10,079 nt of DNA from Bacilli bacterium (GTDB lineage: Bacteria; Bacillota_I; Bacilli_A; RF39; UBA660), in the NCBI GenBank assembly GCA_900772445.1, contig CAAHEL010000052.1:1-10079 (forward strand), read 5' to 3'. How positions within the stretch are numbered: position 1 is the stretch's first letter; each line of letters opens with the position of its first letter. A program made the position numbers and the translations under genes. The notes beneath the pieces are model-generated. The model did no database searches, was not told where the DNA came from, and saw only the letters and a program-made list of their open reading frames with translations. Below, in pieces: positions 1 through 6,700 of this stretch.

Positions 1-273
1 GCAGTCTGCTAAAGGGTCTGAAAAACTAGATACGTGTCCGCTTGCTTCCCAAACTCTAGGATGCATTAAAATATCTGCATCAACTTCATAAGCATTACTT
101 CTTTCTTGAATAAATCTTTTTCTCCAAGCATCTTTAACATTATTTTTAAGTCTACTACCTAATGGACCATAATCCCAAGTATTAGCAAGTCCTCCATATA
201 TTTCACTACCTTGAAATATAAAACCATATTGTTTACAAAAATTAACCATTTTTTCCATATTTGCTTTTTCCAT
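1..273 (-). CDS. glyS: Glycyl-tRNA synthetase, class II single-chain type (5' part, runs off the window)
   Basis: Charges tRNA-Gly with glycine in the cytoplasm. Only the first 91 codons are present; the gene continues beyond position 1. The start of the protein carries the hallmark N-terminus of the homodimeric (non-alpha/beta) bacterial GlyRS: GFIFQGSEIYGGLANTWDYG, then PLGSRLKNN and a motif-1-like AWRKRFI helix (about residues 18-57), followed by VDADILMHPRVWEASGH. The ATG at 273 is chosen because a perfect AGGAGG (279-284) lies 5 nt upstream; an in-frame ATG at 258 lacks one. The gene sits behind its own promoter and a T-box leader whose acceptor-pairing base fits tRNA-Gly. hemW lies upstream on the same strand. 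The family assignment is firm. Confidence 0.95.
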   Translation of the reverse strand, partial: MEKANMEKMVNFCKQYGFIFQGSEIYGGLANTWDYGPLGSRLKNNVKDAWRKRFIQERSNAYEVDADILMHPRVWEASGHVSSFSDPLADC

Positions 274-412
274 ATTTTCCTCCTAAAATAAAAAGAATTC
301 TCTTGTTACATAAGGACGATATTACTACCGCGGTTCCACCTTACTTATTCAAAAGAATCCCTTTAAAAATAATTGCTGTTGAAGTTTCCACCTTCGTCAT
401 CGCTTTTTTATA
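274..412 (-). promoter_or_regulatory. T-box leader RNA of glyS, short form
   Basis: The minus-strand RNA contains the T-box core AAGGUGGAACCGCG (329-342), followed by CGUCCUUA (311-318). UAAGG pairs with CCUUA and GCG with CGU, leaving the UGGAACC bulge that binds the tRNA 3' end. The variable base is A (UGGA), matching the U discriminator of bacterial tRNA-Gly, so the element is specific to the gene behind it. The leader is only about 140 nt from the predicted start site. A normal long stem I with AGUA, AGAGAG and an internal-loop specifier is not visible. In its place is one hairpin, GAAG/CUUC (395-392 with 384-381), with the 7-nt loop GUGGAAA. A second pairing, AAAGGGAUUCUUUU (364-351) with AAGAGAAUUCUUUU (304-291), gives 14 contiguous pairs just before a U-rich run. 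Whether control is by transcription or translation is unclear. Confidence 0.85.
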
Positions 413-418
413 TAAATA

Positions 419-446
419 ATTTTATCACATATTTTATGTTTGTCAA
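419..446 (-). promoter_or_regulatory. Promoter of the glyS T-box leader
   Basis: TTGACA (446-441) and TAAAAT (424-419) are separated by 16 nt, with a TG one base upstream of the -10 (extended -10). The start site is expected near 412. It lies between the hemW stop and the T-box, so glyS can be transcribed on its own. No terminator is visible after hemW, so read-through is also possible. Confidence 0.75.
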
Positions 447-495
447 TCTTTTTTTATTTGATAGTGGTTTTTATTTTTGATACTAATCATTAAAT

Positions 496-1584
496 TCATA
501 TTCTTCTTTCTATTTTTAAAAGTATTTCATTAGATAAATATATATATTCTTTATTTATACTTAAATAATTGTCTTTTTTTATTAAATAATTATTTTCTAA
601 TAACTCTTTAATATCATATACTTCTTCTAGGGACTTATGATATTTATTTTTAAAATCAATTAGATTAATACCTTTAATTTTTCTTAAACCTAACATTATT
701 TCATTATCCATTTTAGTAAATTCATCTTCATAACAACTGGTATATAGATATTCACCATTTATATATTTAGTATAATTTTTAGTATTAGTAATTCTCTTGT
801 TATTAACATAACTAACACTAGATAGGCCAAATCCATAATAATCATCATTATTCCAATATACTAAATTATGTTTAGAATAATAACCTTCTTTGGCATAATT
901 ACTTATTTCATAATGAATATAATTGTGTTTTTCTAATTCTTTCTCAATATATTTATACATTTCATATTCAATATCTTCATCAATATAATTAGTATGATTA
1001 TTATTTAATACTGTATTATTTTCAATTATTAAACTATAACAAGATATATGAGGAATATCTAACTCTAAAAAGTAATCTATATCTTTTTGTACTTTTTCTA
1101 TATCACTATCTATTCCATATATTAAATCTATGTTTATGTTAGTAATATTATTTTGTTTTAATAAATTTACTACATTATATACTTCTTCTTTAGTATGTTT
1201 TCTATTTAAGTATTTTAAATTATCTGAATTAAATGTTTGTACTCCTAGACTTACTCTAGTAATGCTATTAGCACTAAATAATTTTATTTTTTCTAATGTT
1301 AAATTCTCTACATTTGCTTCGATAGTAAATTCACAATCATCAGTAAGTTTAAATATTTTTATTATTTCAAATAATTTTTCTAACTCTTTAATATTTAATG
1401 ATGATGGAGTACCACCACCAATATAGATAGTTTTTACTAATTCATTATTATATCTTTGTTTTATTTCTTTTTCTAAAGAAATTAAATATTTTGATACATT
1501 TTCTTTGTTATAATACATTTTAGAGAAATCACAATAACTACATATATTAGTACAAAAAGGAATATGTATATACACACTAATCAT
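496..1584 (-). CDS. hemW: HemW-type radical SAM protein (HemN-like family)
   Basis: Member of the HemN/HemW radical SAM group; HemW is known as a heme chaperone rather than a coproporphyrinogen oxidase. The 4Fe-4S motif is C11-x3-C15-x2-C18 followed by D-F, lacking the extra Cys of true HemN. GGGTPS (56-61) is the glycine-rich SAM-binding motif. Near the C-terminus, HYEISNYAKEGYYSKHNLVYWN and a following YxGFGLSSVSY match the conserved HemW stretch, then a HemW C-terminal domain (EIMLGLRKIKGINL). The length of 362 aa is slightly short for the family. I use the ATG at 1584, 9 nt after AGGUG (1598-1594); an in-frame GUG at 1596 overlaps that site and has none of its own. No heme enzymes are seen nearby, so its substrate here is open; HemW-like proteins also occur in organisms with little heme metabolism. 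Confidence 0.9.
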   Translation of the reverse strand: MISVYIHIPFCTNICSYCDFSKMYYNKENVSKYLISLEKEIKQRYNNELVKTIYIGGGTPSSLNIKELEKLFEIIKIFKLTDDCEFTIEANVENLTLEKIKLFSANSITRVSLGVQTFNSDNLKYLNRKHTKEEVYNVVNLLKQNNITNINIDLIYGIDSDIEKVQKDIDYFLELDIPHISCYSLIIENNTVLNNNHTNYIDEDIEYEMYKYIEKELEKHNYIHYEISNYAKEGYYSKHNLVYWNNDDYYGFGLSSVSYVNNKRITNTKNYTKYINGEYLYTSCYEDEFTKMDNEIMLGLRKIKGINLIDFKNKYHKSLEEVYDIKELLENNYLIKKDNYLSINKEYIYLSNEILLKIERRI

Positions 1585-1603
1585 AAAATAAATCACCTAG
1601 TAT

Positions 1604-1612
1604 ATTATATCA
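1604..1612 (-). promoter_or_regulatory. Extended -10 promoter of hemW
   Basis: TGATATAAT is a perfect extended -10 element. No good -35 is present 16-18 nt upstream, where the sequence is a T/A run. Transcription would begin at about 1597, giving a leader of roughly 13 nt that starts at the Shine-Dalgarno. It lies just downstream of the terminator of the preceding gene, which supports a separate hemW transcript. Confidence 0.5.
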
Positions 1613-1622
1613 AAAAATATAT

Positions 1623-1647
1623 AAAAAAAATAGGTATTACCCTATTT
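1623..1647 (-). terminator. Intrinsic terminator of the VirB2-like gene
   Basis: AAAUAGG (1647-1641) pairs perfectly with CCUAUUU (1634-1628) around the 6-nt loop GUAAUA, and is followed by more U residues (1627-1623). The UAG stop codon of the gene lies in the 5' arm. Confidence 0.75.
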
Positions 1648-2472
1648 AATATTAATATCACATTGATTTATATTAGCCCATATATCATTAGTTAAATTTA
1701 ATATTAAGTTAACTATTGTAGGTACAAAGAATATTATTACTGCAATAACTATTCTTTTTATTGTTTTTGCTTGTGTTTTCTTCATTGCATCTTCAGTTGA
1801 ACTAAATGCTGCTTTTAAGAAATCCGTAGCCACTAAAACTAATAATAGTATTGGTACAAATATTCTTATATATTTTAATGCTTCATTAATATATCCCATT
1901 AATTCTTCACTAATTAAATCACAAGGATCTATTGGTGTAGGAACTGGATTATTTGTACATTCATCGTTCAAAATATAAGTAACCCATTCATTTTGATGGT
2001 TATCATACAATGAAGTTGCAAATTGAGATTTAGGAAAATCAGACACTCTAGAAGGGTAAAAATATAAATAACTATTATTCCCTATTCCTCTAGAATTTTT
2101 ATAAGTAGCATCATATACATTTATTTCACTTGGACACCCTTCTGATGTATCACTCACTGAAATAAAATTAGCAGTACAAAATAGAGATTTTTCTATGTTG
2201 TCTAAACAATTATTATAACTCTCACCAGTTTTAAGTGAATAAGTTTTTTTACCTCCTGAAGATGTATAATCTATCATTGTATAATTATCATTATAATATA
2301 AATAAATCACTTCTGCAAGATCGCCATATTTTATTGGAACAAAAGTCTTATATTCACAAACATTTTCATATGAAGCAGTTAGTTTATTACAAACTTCACT
2401 AGCACTAACTTTATCATTTATAGTAAACATTGAAATAAATAACATTGCAATTAATAAAATTTTTTTCTTCAT
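1642..2472 (-). CDS. Exported Cys-rich protein with VirB2/TrbC-like two-helix C-terminus
   Basis: A 276-aa protein of unknown function. Residues 1-24 form a Sec signal peptide (KKK, hydrophobic core, likely cleavage after VSA). Residues 25-190 form a polar domain rich in Tyr, Asn and Ser with cysteines at 28, 39, 89, 99, 113, 172 and 184; an eighth, C271, is near the C-terminus. A VPTPIDP linker leads to two hydrophobic helices (about 201-219 and 240-262) separated by an amphipathic AFSSTEDAMKKTQAKTIKR loop. Two helices around a short Lys-rich loop behind a signal peptide is the layout of VirB2/TrbC pilin-like proteins, but no other type IV secretion gene is in the window and the large N-terminal domain is not typical. 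The start has AGGUGA (2484-2479) 6 nt upstream of the ATG. It follows ileS after a weak terminator. The likely site is the outer face of the membrane; the function is not known. Confidence 0.8.
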   Translation of the reverse strand: MKKKILLIAMLFISMFTINDKVSASEVCNKLTASYENVCEYKTFVPIKYGDLAEVIYLYYNDNYTMIDYTSSGGKKTYSLKTGESYNNCLDNIEKSLFCTANFISVSDTSEGCPSEINVYDATYKNSRGIGNNSYLYFYPSRVSDFPKSQFATSLYDNHQNEWVTYILNDECTNNPVPTPIDPCDLISEELMGYINEALKYIRIFVPILLLVLVATDFLKAAFSSTEDAMKKTQAKTIKRIVIAVIIFFVPTIVNLILNLTNDIWANINQCDINIK

Positions 2473-2520
2473 AGTAATTCACCTAATATTATATTAACAT
2501 AAATATAGACATTTTACAAC

Positions 2521-2548
2521 AAAAAAGAAAAGAAATTACATCTTTTCT
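2521..2548 (-). terminator. Intrinsic terminator of ileS (weak stem)
   Basis: AGAAAAGA (2548-2541) pairs with UCUUUUCU (2533-2526) around a 7-nt loop and is followed by a U run (2525-2521). The UAA stop of ileS falls in the loop. The stem has only two G-C pairs, so efficiency may be modest. Confidence 0.6.
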
Positions 2549-5500
2549 ACTTTTAATTTAACCTTATGATCGTTTATATCAAATACATCACTAATACTAG
2601 AATCTTTAATGAATTCTAAAGCAAGAGTTTCATTTTTAATGAATTCTAAATTCTTATTTAATGCTTCTTCATATTCATTATCTCCATCATAATATACTTT
2701 AATTCTATCAATTACATTAAAATCATTAGTCTTTCTTAATTGTTGTATCTTAGATATTGTTTCTCTTGCAATTCCTTCCATAATTAAGTCATCAGTTAGT
2801 TTAGTATCTAGAATTATAAATTCATTATTAATTGTACCAACATTAAATCCTTCTTTTGAACTAATTCTAATATCAACCATATTATTTGTTATTTCATAAT
2901 CTGTATTATCTATATTCATATTAATAGTTTCATTATTTTGTAATTTACTAATATCTTCTGGAGATAATTCTAGTAATAAAGAAGCAAATAAATTTATATT
3001 TTTACCAAATATTTTTCCTACTTCCTTAAAATTAGGTTTAACAGTTAAATTCATATATTCATTTAAATCACTAACAAATAATACTTCTTTAACATTTAAT
3101 TCTTCCTTAATTAATTCAGTTAAATTACCAATAATATCTTTATTTTTAATATCTAATAATACTTCTTGTAAAGGTTGTCTTACTTTAATTTTTACTTCTT
3201 CCCTAACATATCTACCACTAGAAATTAAATCTCTTACTAAATCCATTTTTCTTTCAATTTCTTTGTTTACTTTAGATAAATCATATTTAGGAAAATCACT
3301 TGTATGAACTGAATAATTACCAGTTAACTTTGTATATATTTCTTCAGAGATAAATGGTACAACTGGTGCAATCATTTCAGATAATCCTACTAAAACATCA
3401 TATGTAGTTTTATATACTGCCTTTTTAGAATTATCTAGTGTACTACCCCAGAATCTTTTTCTATTTCTTCTTATATACCAATTAGATAAATCTTCACTAA
3501 CAAATTCAGTAATACTTCTTACTACTTTATTTAAATCATATTCTTCATAAGCATCAGTTACATATTTAAGTAATGTGTTATATTTAGATAATAACCATTT
3601 ATCTATTTCTTCTAAATCATTATATGATACGTTACATTCATCAATATTTATTTCATCAGTATTGGCATATAATGCAAAGAAATTATATGTATTTTTTAAT
3701 GGATTAAAGAATTTTGAATATACTTCTTTTAGTCCTTCTTCATCAAATTTTAATGGAGTCCAAACTGGTGATACATAAGGTAAATACCATCTAACAGTAT
3801 CTGCTCCATATTTTTTCATTATAGAAAATGGTTCAATAGCATTTCCTCTAGATTTATGCATTTTTTGTCCATTTTTATCTAATAATAACTCATTTACTAA
3901 AACATTTTTATAAGGTGATACTCCTTTAACAAAAGTTGATATTACAAGTAATGAATAAAACCATCCTCTTGTTTGATCTATTCCTTCGGCAATAAAATCT
4001 GCTGGAAATTGACTTTCAAATAACTCTTTATTTTCAAATGGATAATGATATTGAGCAAAAGGCATACTACCTGAATCAAACCAACAGTCAATAACATCTT
4101 TTACTCTAGACATTGTATTACCACATTTAGGGCATTTAATATGAACGTCATCCACAAATGGTCTATGTAATTCAATAGATTCATCTATTTTTTCGATAGA
4201 TTTTTCTACTAATTCTTTTCTTGAACCAATCATTTCATCATAACCACAAGAACATCTCCATAAAGGAAGTGGTGTTCCCCAATATCTACTTCTAGAAATC
4301 GCCCAGTCATTCATATTTTCTAACCAGTTACCAAATCTTTTTTCTCCAACAAATGCTGGGTGCCAATTAACTTTATTATTTTCTTCGATTATTTTATCTT
4401 TAATTTTAGTTACTTCAAGATAGAAACTTGGTTTTGAATAATAAATTAATGGACTTTTACATCTCCAACAATGTGGATAATTATGTACTATTTTTTGTTT
4501 TTTGAATAATTTATCATTTGCTTTTAAATACTTAATAACTTCTAAATCTGCATCAAAAACAAACATTCCTTTCCAAGGACCACAAGTATATTTACCATCT
4601 TCACCTACTGGATTTACATAAGGTAAATTATATTTTTTACCAACATTAGCGTCATCTTGTCCAAATGCTGGAGCAATATGTACTATACCAGTTCCATCTT
4701 CCATAGTTACATAATCATCACAAGTAACAAAGAAGGCTTTTTTATCTACTGTTATTTCTGGAATTAATTGTTCGTATTCTGTATATTCTAAATCTTTTCC
4801 TTTGTAAGTTTCTAATACTTCATAATCTTCACCAAGAATATTTTTTGCAAGTTTTTCTGCAACAATAAATTTATAATCCATTGATTTAGCAAGAATATAA
4901 TTTTCATCTGGGTTTACACATAATGCAACATTAGAAATTAAAGTCCAAGGTGTTGTAGTCCAAACTAAGAAATATACATCTTCATCTTTCTTCTTCATTG
5001 GGACAATTACGGTATCAACACTTACTTCTTTATAACCTTGTGCTACTTCGTGGGAAGCAAGACCAGTTCCACATCTAGGACAATATGGAAGTATTTTACT
5101 ACCTTCATAAAATAATCTTTCATCAAAGAATTTCTTTAATATCCACCATTCTGTTTCTATATAATTATTATCATAAGTTATATATCTATTGTCTAAATCA
5201 ATGAATTGTCCCATTTTATTAGTTAAATCACAAAATGCTTTTTCATTTTCCCAAACTGCTTTACGACATTCTTCATTAAATTCCTTGATACCATATTTTT
5301 CAATATCATTTTTTCCATTAAATCCTAATTTCTTTTCTACTTGTACTTCGACAGGAAGACCGTGAGTATCCCATCCTACTTTTCTAAGTACCTTATATCC
5401 TTGCATATTCTTATACTTACAAAAACTATCTTTTAGAAATTTACCTACCATATGATGTAAACCAGGCATACCATTCGCAGTCGCAGGTCCATCATAAAAA

Positions 5501-5628
5501 ACAAAATTCTTGCTATCTTTTCTTTCTTCGATACATTTATTAAGTATATCTTCTTTTTGCCATTTTTCTAAATAATCATTTTCTACTAGATATGTTTCTC
5601 TTTTATCTAGTTCTTCAAATTTTCTCAT
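2536..5628 (-). CDS. ileS: Isoleucyl-tRNA synthetase, type 2
   Basis: Charges tRNA-Ile and edits misactivated valine. The protein is complete at 1030 aa. The class I signature HIGH appears as PGLHH (55-59) after GPATANG, and KMSKS as KMHKS (589-593), both in the form seen in the type-2 (eukaryote-like) IleRS group. WDTHGLPVE (86-94), the CPRC knuckle (183-186), the editing-domain TTTPWTL (224-230) and GTGIVHIAPAFGQDD (312-326), the DWAISRSRYWG block (441-451) and GIDQTRGWF (549-557) are all in order. Further zinc-type cysteine pairs are HCWRC (386-390) and CPKC (499-502). The C-terminal third is the anticodon-binding part. The ATG at 5628 follows GGAAGG with 7 nt spacing. A promoter and a canonical Ile T-box leader precede it. 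Type-2 enzymes are generally poorly inhibited by mupirocin; that property is inferred here from class only. Confidence 0.97.
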   Translation of the reverse strand: MRKFEELDKRETYLVENDYLEKWQKEDILNKCIEERKDSKNFVFYDGPATANGMPGLHHMVGKFLKDSFCKYKNMQGYKVLRKVGWDTHGLPVEVQVEKKLGFNGKNDIEKYGIKEFNEECRKAVWENEKAFCDLTNKMGQFIDLDNRYITYDNNYIETEWWILKKFFDERLFYEGSKILPYCPRCGTGLASHEVAQGYKEVSVDTVIVPMKKKDEDVYFLVWTTTPWTLISNVALCVNPDENYILAKSMDYKFIVAEKLAKNILGEDYEVLETYKGKDLEYTEYEQLIPEITVDKKAFFVTCDDYVTMEDGTGIVHIAPAFGQDDANVGKKYNLPYVNPVGEDGKYTCGPWKGMFVFDADLEVIKYLKANDKLFKKQKIVHNYPHCWRCKSPLIYYSKPSFYLEVTKIKDKIIEENNKVNWHPAFVGEKRFGNWLENMNDWAISRSRYWGTPLPLWRCSCGYDEMIGSRKELVEKSIEKIDESIELHRPFVDDVHIKCPKCGNTMSRVKDVIDCWFDSGSMPFAQYHYPFENKELFESQFPADFIAEGIDQTRGWFYSLLVISTFVKGVSPYKNVLVNELLLDKNGQKMHKSRGNAIEPFSIMKKYGADTVRWYLPYVSPVWTPLKFDEEGLKEVYSKFFNPLKNTYNFFALYANTDEINIDECNVSYNDLEEIDKWLLSKYNTLLKYVTDAYEEYDLNKVVRSITEFVSEDLSNWYIRRNRKRFWGSTLDNSKKAVYKTTYDVLVGLSEMIAPVVPFISEEIYTKLTGNYSVHTSDFPKYDLSKVNKEIERKMDLVRDLISSGRYVREEVKIKVRQPLQEVLLDIKNKDIIGNLTELIKEELNVKEVLFVSDLNEYMNLTVKPNFKEVGKIFGKNINLFASLLLELSPEDISKLQNNETINMNIDNTDYEITNNMVDIRISSKEGFNVGTINNEFIILDTKLTDDLIMEGIARETISKIQQLRKTNDFNVIDRIKVYYDGDNEYEEALNKNLEFIKNETLALEFIKDSSISDVFDINDHKVKLKVEKM

Positions 5629-5854
5629 TATCTCACCTTCCTAAAAATAAAAAGATGCTACCAAAGGACGAATTATCGTGGTACCACCTTATTTTATACT
5701 CAAAATTTTTAACGGTATTAACCGACTTTTCTTACTCTTTTTCAGAAAAGTACATCAAGAGTGATTTTTATTATAATTAATTGTAATTTTCCACCAGCCA
5801 ATTACTCTCTATAAATATCTTTATAATAACGTCTCTTTCCTTTGTTTTCAAATT
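5629..5854 (-). promoter_or_regulatory. T-box leader RNA of ileS (Ile specifier AUC)
   Basis: A full-size T-box riboswitch of about 225 nt that senses uncharged tRNA-Ile. Stem I: AAGAG (5837-5833) pairs with CUCUU (5761-5757). Above it is an internal loop whose 3' side is AAAUCA, giving the specifier AUC (5765-5763) followed by a purine. UUAUUAUAA (5829-5821) then pairs perfectly with UUAUAAUAA (5776-5768). The distal part has AGAGAG (5810-5805) and the GGCUGGUGGAA loop motif (5799-5789) closed by GUAAUU/AAUUAC. A stem III-like hairpin follows (UACUUUU with AAAGAGUA). The T-box AAGGUGGUACCACG (5690-5677) pairs with CGUCCUU (5670-5664) as antiterminator; its variable base U matches the A discriminator of tRNA-Ile. 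The specifier, the discriminator match and the gene all agree. Confidence 0.95.
5643..5688 (-). terminator. Attenuator terminator of the ileS T-box
   Basis: GGUGGUACCA (5688-5679) can pair with UGGUAGCAUC (5663-5654): nine pairs and one G-G mismatch, extendable by two A-U pairs, with a 15-nt loop and the tail UUUUUAUUUUU. The 5' arm is the T-box sequence itself, so terminator and antiterminator exclude each other. The ileS Shine-Dalgarno follows directly. Confidence 0.75.
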
Positions 5855-5860
5855 AAGTAA

Positions 5861-5889
5861 ATTATATAATTAAATTTATTAATTGTCAA
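5861..5889 (-). promoter_or_regulatory. Promoter of the ileS T-box leader
   Basis: Exact consensus: TTGACA (5889-5884), 17-nt spacer, TATAAT (5866-5861). The start site is expected near 5854. It begins 14 nt after the stop codon of the transglutaminase-like gene, which has no visible terminator, so some read-through into the leader is possible. Confidence 0.9.
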
Positions 5890-5903
5890 TATTTTAAGAA
5901 CAT

Positions 5904-6629
5904 TTATCTATATAAATTATTTTTATTAACTAAAACTAGTTTATTTTCTTCTAGTTCTTTAGTAGATACAGGTACCAAATATTTAACTAAAGTACCTTTA
6001 CCAAATTCAGAATTTAAACTTACCTCAAAACCATTTTCTGGATTTTCAATTTTTCCACCAAGACAATTTAACGCTGCATCAAATAACAAATAAGTACCAT
6101 CATCTCGCTCAAATATTGGAAAACAATGTGCTTCTTTATGTGAACCTATCATAACATCTGTGGCAATTACAAGTGAATTAATTCCTGCAAAAGATAATAA
6201 ACTTCCTAATGAAGAATTTCTCTCGACACATTTTGCATAGTCTCCAATTCCTCTAAATAATTTTTGTGATTTTAAATAATTATCTAAAACTTGAACGTAA
6301 CTAGGACACTCTAACATATAATCTGTTCTAACCATCTCAATCAAATTACTTAATTGATAATTTTTACCTTTACTTACACATATTTTTTTATAATAATCTA
6401 ATCTCTTATATATATCACTATCATAATTAGCATAATAATATTTTTTAACTGTTGTAAAAACTAAATAAGGAATATTATCTCTAAAGTTATCATTATTTTT
6501 TTTAAATTCTCTAGCATCTTGAATAAACATTTTTTCTTGATGTAAACATTGTTTTAATCTTTCATAATATACTTCCTCATCTGTCATATCAGAATCCAAG
6601 AGTTCTATAAATAAATCTATATTATTCAT
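5904..6629 (-). CDS. Transglutaminase-like (papain-fold) cytosolic protein
   Basis: A 241-aa protein with no signal peptide or membrane helix. The C-terminal half shows the Cys-His-Asp order of the transglutaminase-like superfamily: YAKCVERNSSLGSLLSFAGI (C134 at the start of a helix), EAHCFPIFE (H168) and TYLLFDAALN (D184). The 34- and 16-residue spacings and the DGTYLLFD strand are typical of that fold. Residues 1-125 are a mostly helical, charged domain I do not recognise. Members of this fold include proteases, amidases and non-catalytic forms, so the substrate cannot be named. I use the ATG at 6629; an in-frame UUG at 6641 would add MGII, but a GGGA lies 7 nt before the ATG. It has its own promoter, and it lies between a permease and the ileS leader without an evident functional link to either. 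Confidence 0.75.
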   Translation of the reverse strand: MNNIDLFIELLDSDMTDEEVYYERLKQCLHQEKMFIQDAREFKKNNDNFRDNIPYLVFTTVKKYYYANYDSDIYKRLDYYKKICVSKGKNYQLSNLIEMVRTDYMLECPSYVQVLDNYLKSQKLFRGIGDYAKCVERNSSLGSLLSFAGINSLVIATDVMIGSHKEAHCFPIFERDDGTYLLFDAALNCLGGKIENPENGFEVSLNSEFGKGTLVKYLVPVSTKELEENKLVLVNKNNLYR

Positions 6630-6653
6630 TATAATTCCCAAAAAACAAGCATT

Positions 6654-6682
6654 ATTATAGCAAAAAAGTAATTAAAATTCAA
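6654..6682 (-). promoter_or_regulatory. Promoter of the transglutaminase-like gene
   Basis: TTGAAT (6682-6677), 17-nt spacer, TATAAT (6659-6654) preceded by TGC (extended -10). The expected start at about 6647 gives a leader of roughly 18 nt. The promoter overlaps the terminator of the permease gene. Confidence 0.7.
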
Positions 6683-6700
6683 TTAAAATAACTTAATTAC
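6662..6700 (-). terminator. Intrinsic terminator of the ArsP_2-like permease gene
   Basis: GUAAUUAA (6700-6693) pairs perfectly with UUAAUUAC (6675-6668), followed by UUUUUU (6667-6662). The loop is long (17 nt) and contains the UAA stop. The hairpin overlaps the -35 region and spacer of the next promoter. Confidence 0.6.

Noticed and set aside
447..495. Terminator after hemW
   Set aside because: Only a 4-bp TGAT/ATCA hairpin is present and no U tract follows it; not convincing.
1130..1426. Plus-strand open frame of 98 codons
   Set aside because: Lies wholly inside hemW on the opposite strand, has no ribosome site and no recognisable protein features.
1585..1596. GUG at 1596 as the hemW start
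   Set aside because: It overlaps the AGGUG ribosome site used by the ATG at 1584 and would lie at the very 5' end of the predicted mRNA.
2488..2493. TATAAT upstream of the VirB2-like gene as a promoter
   Set aside because: Start site would fall inside the Shine-Dalgarno (2479-2484) and no -35 is at 16-18 nt (TTGTAA is 20 nt away). Read-through from ileS past its weak terminator is as likely.
3575..3778. Plus-strand open frame of 67 codons
   Set aside because: Antisense to the well-conserved ileS coding region; no start signals.
5592..5780. Plus-strand open frame of 62 codons
   Set aside because: Covers the antisense of the ileS start and T-box leader; explained by the RNA element.
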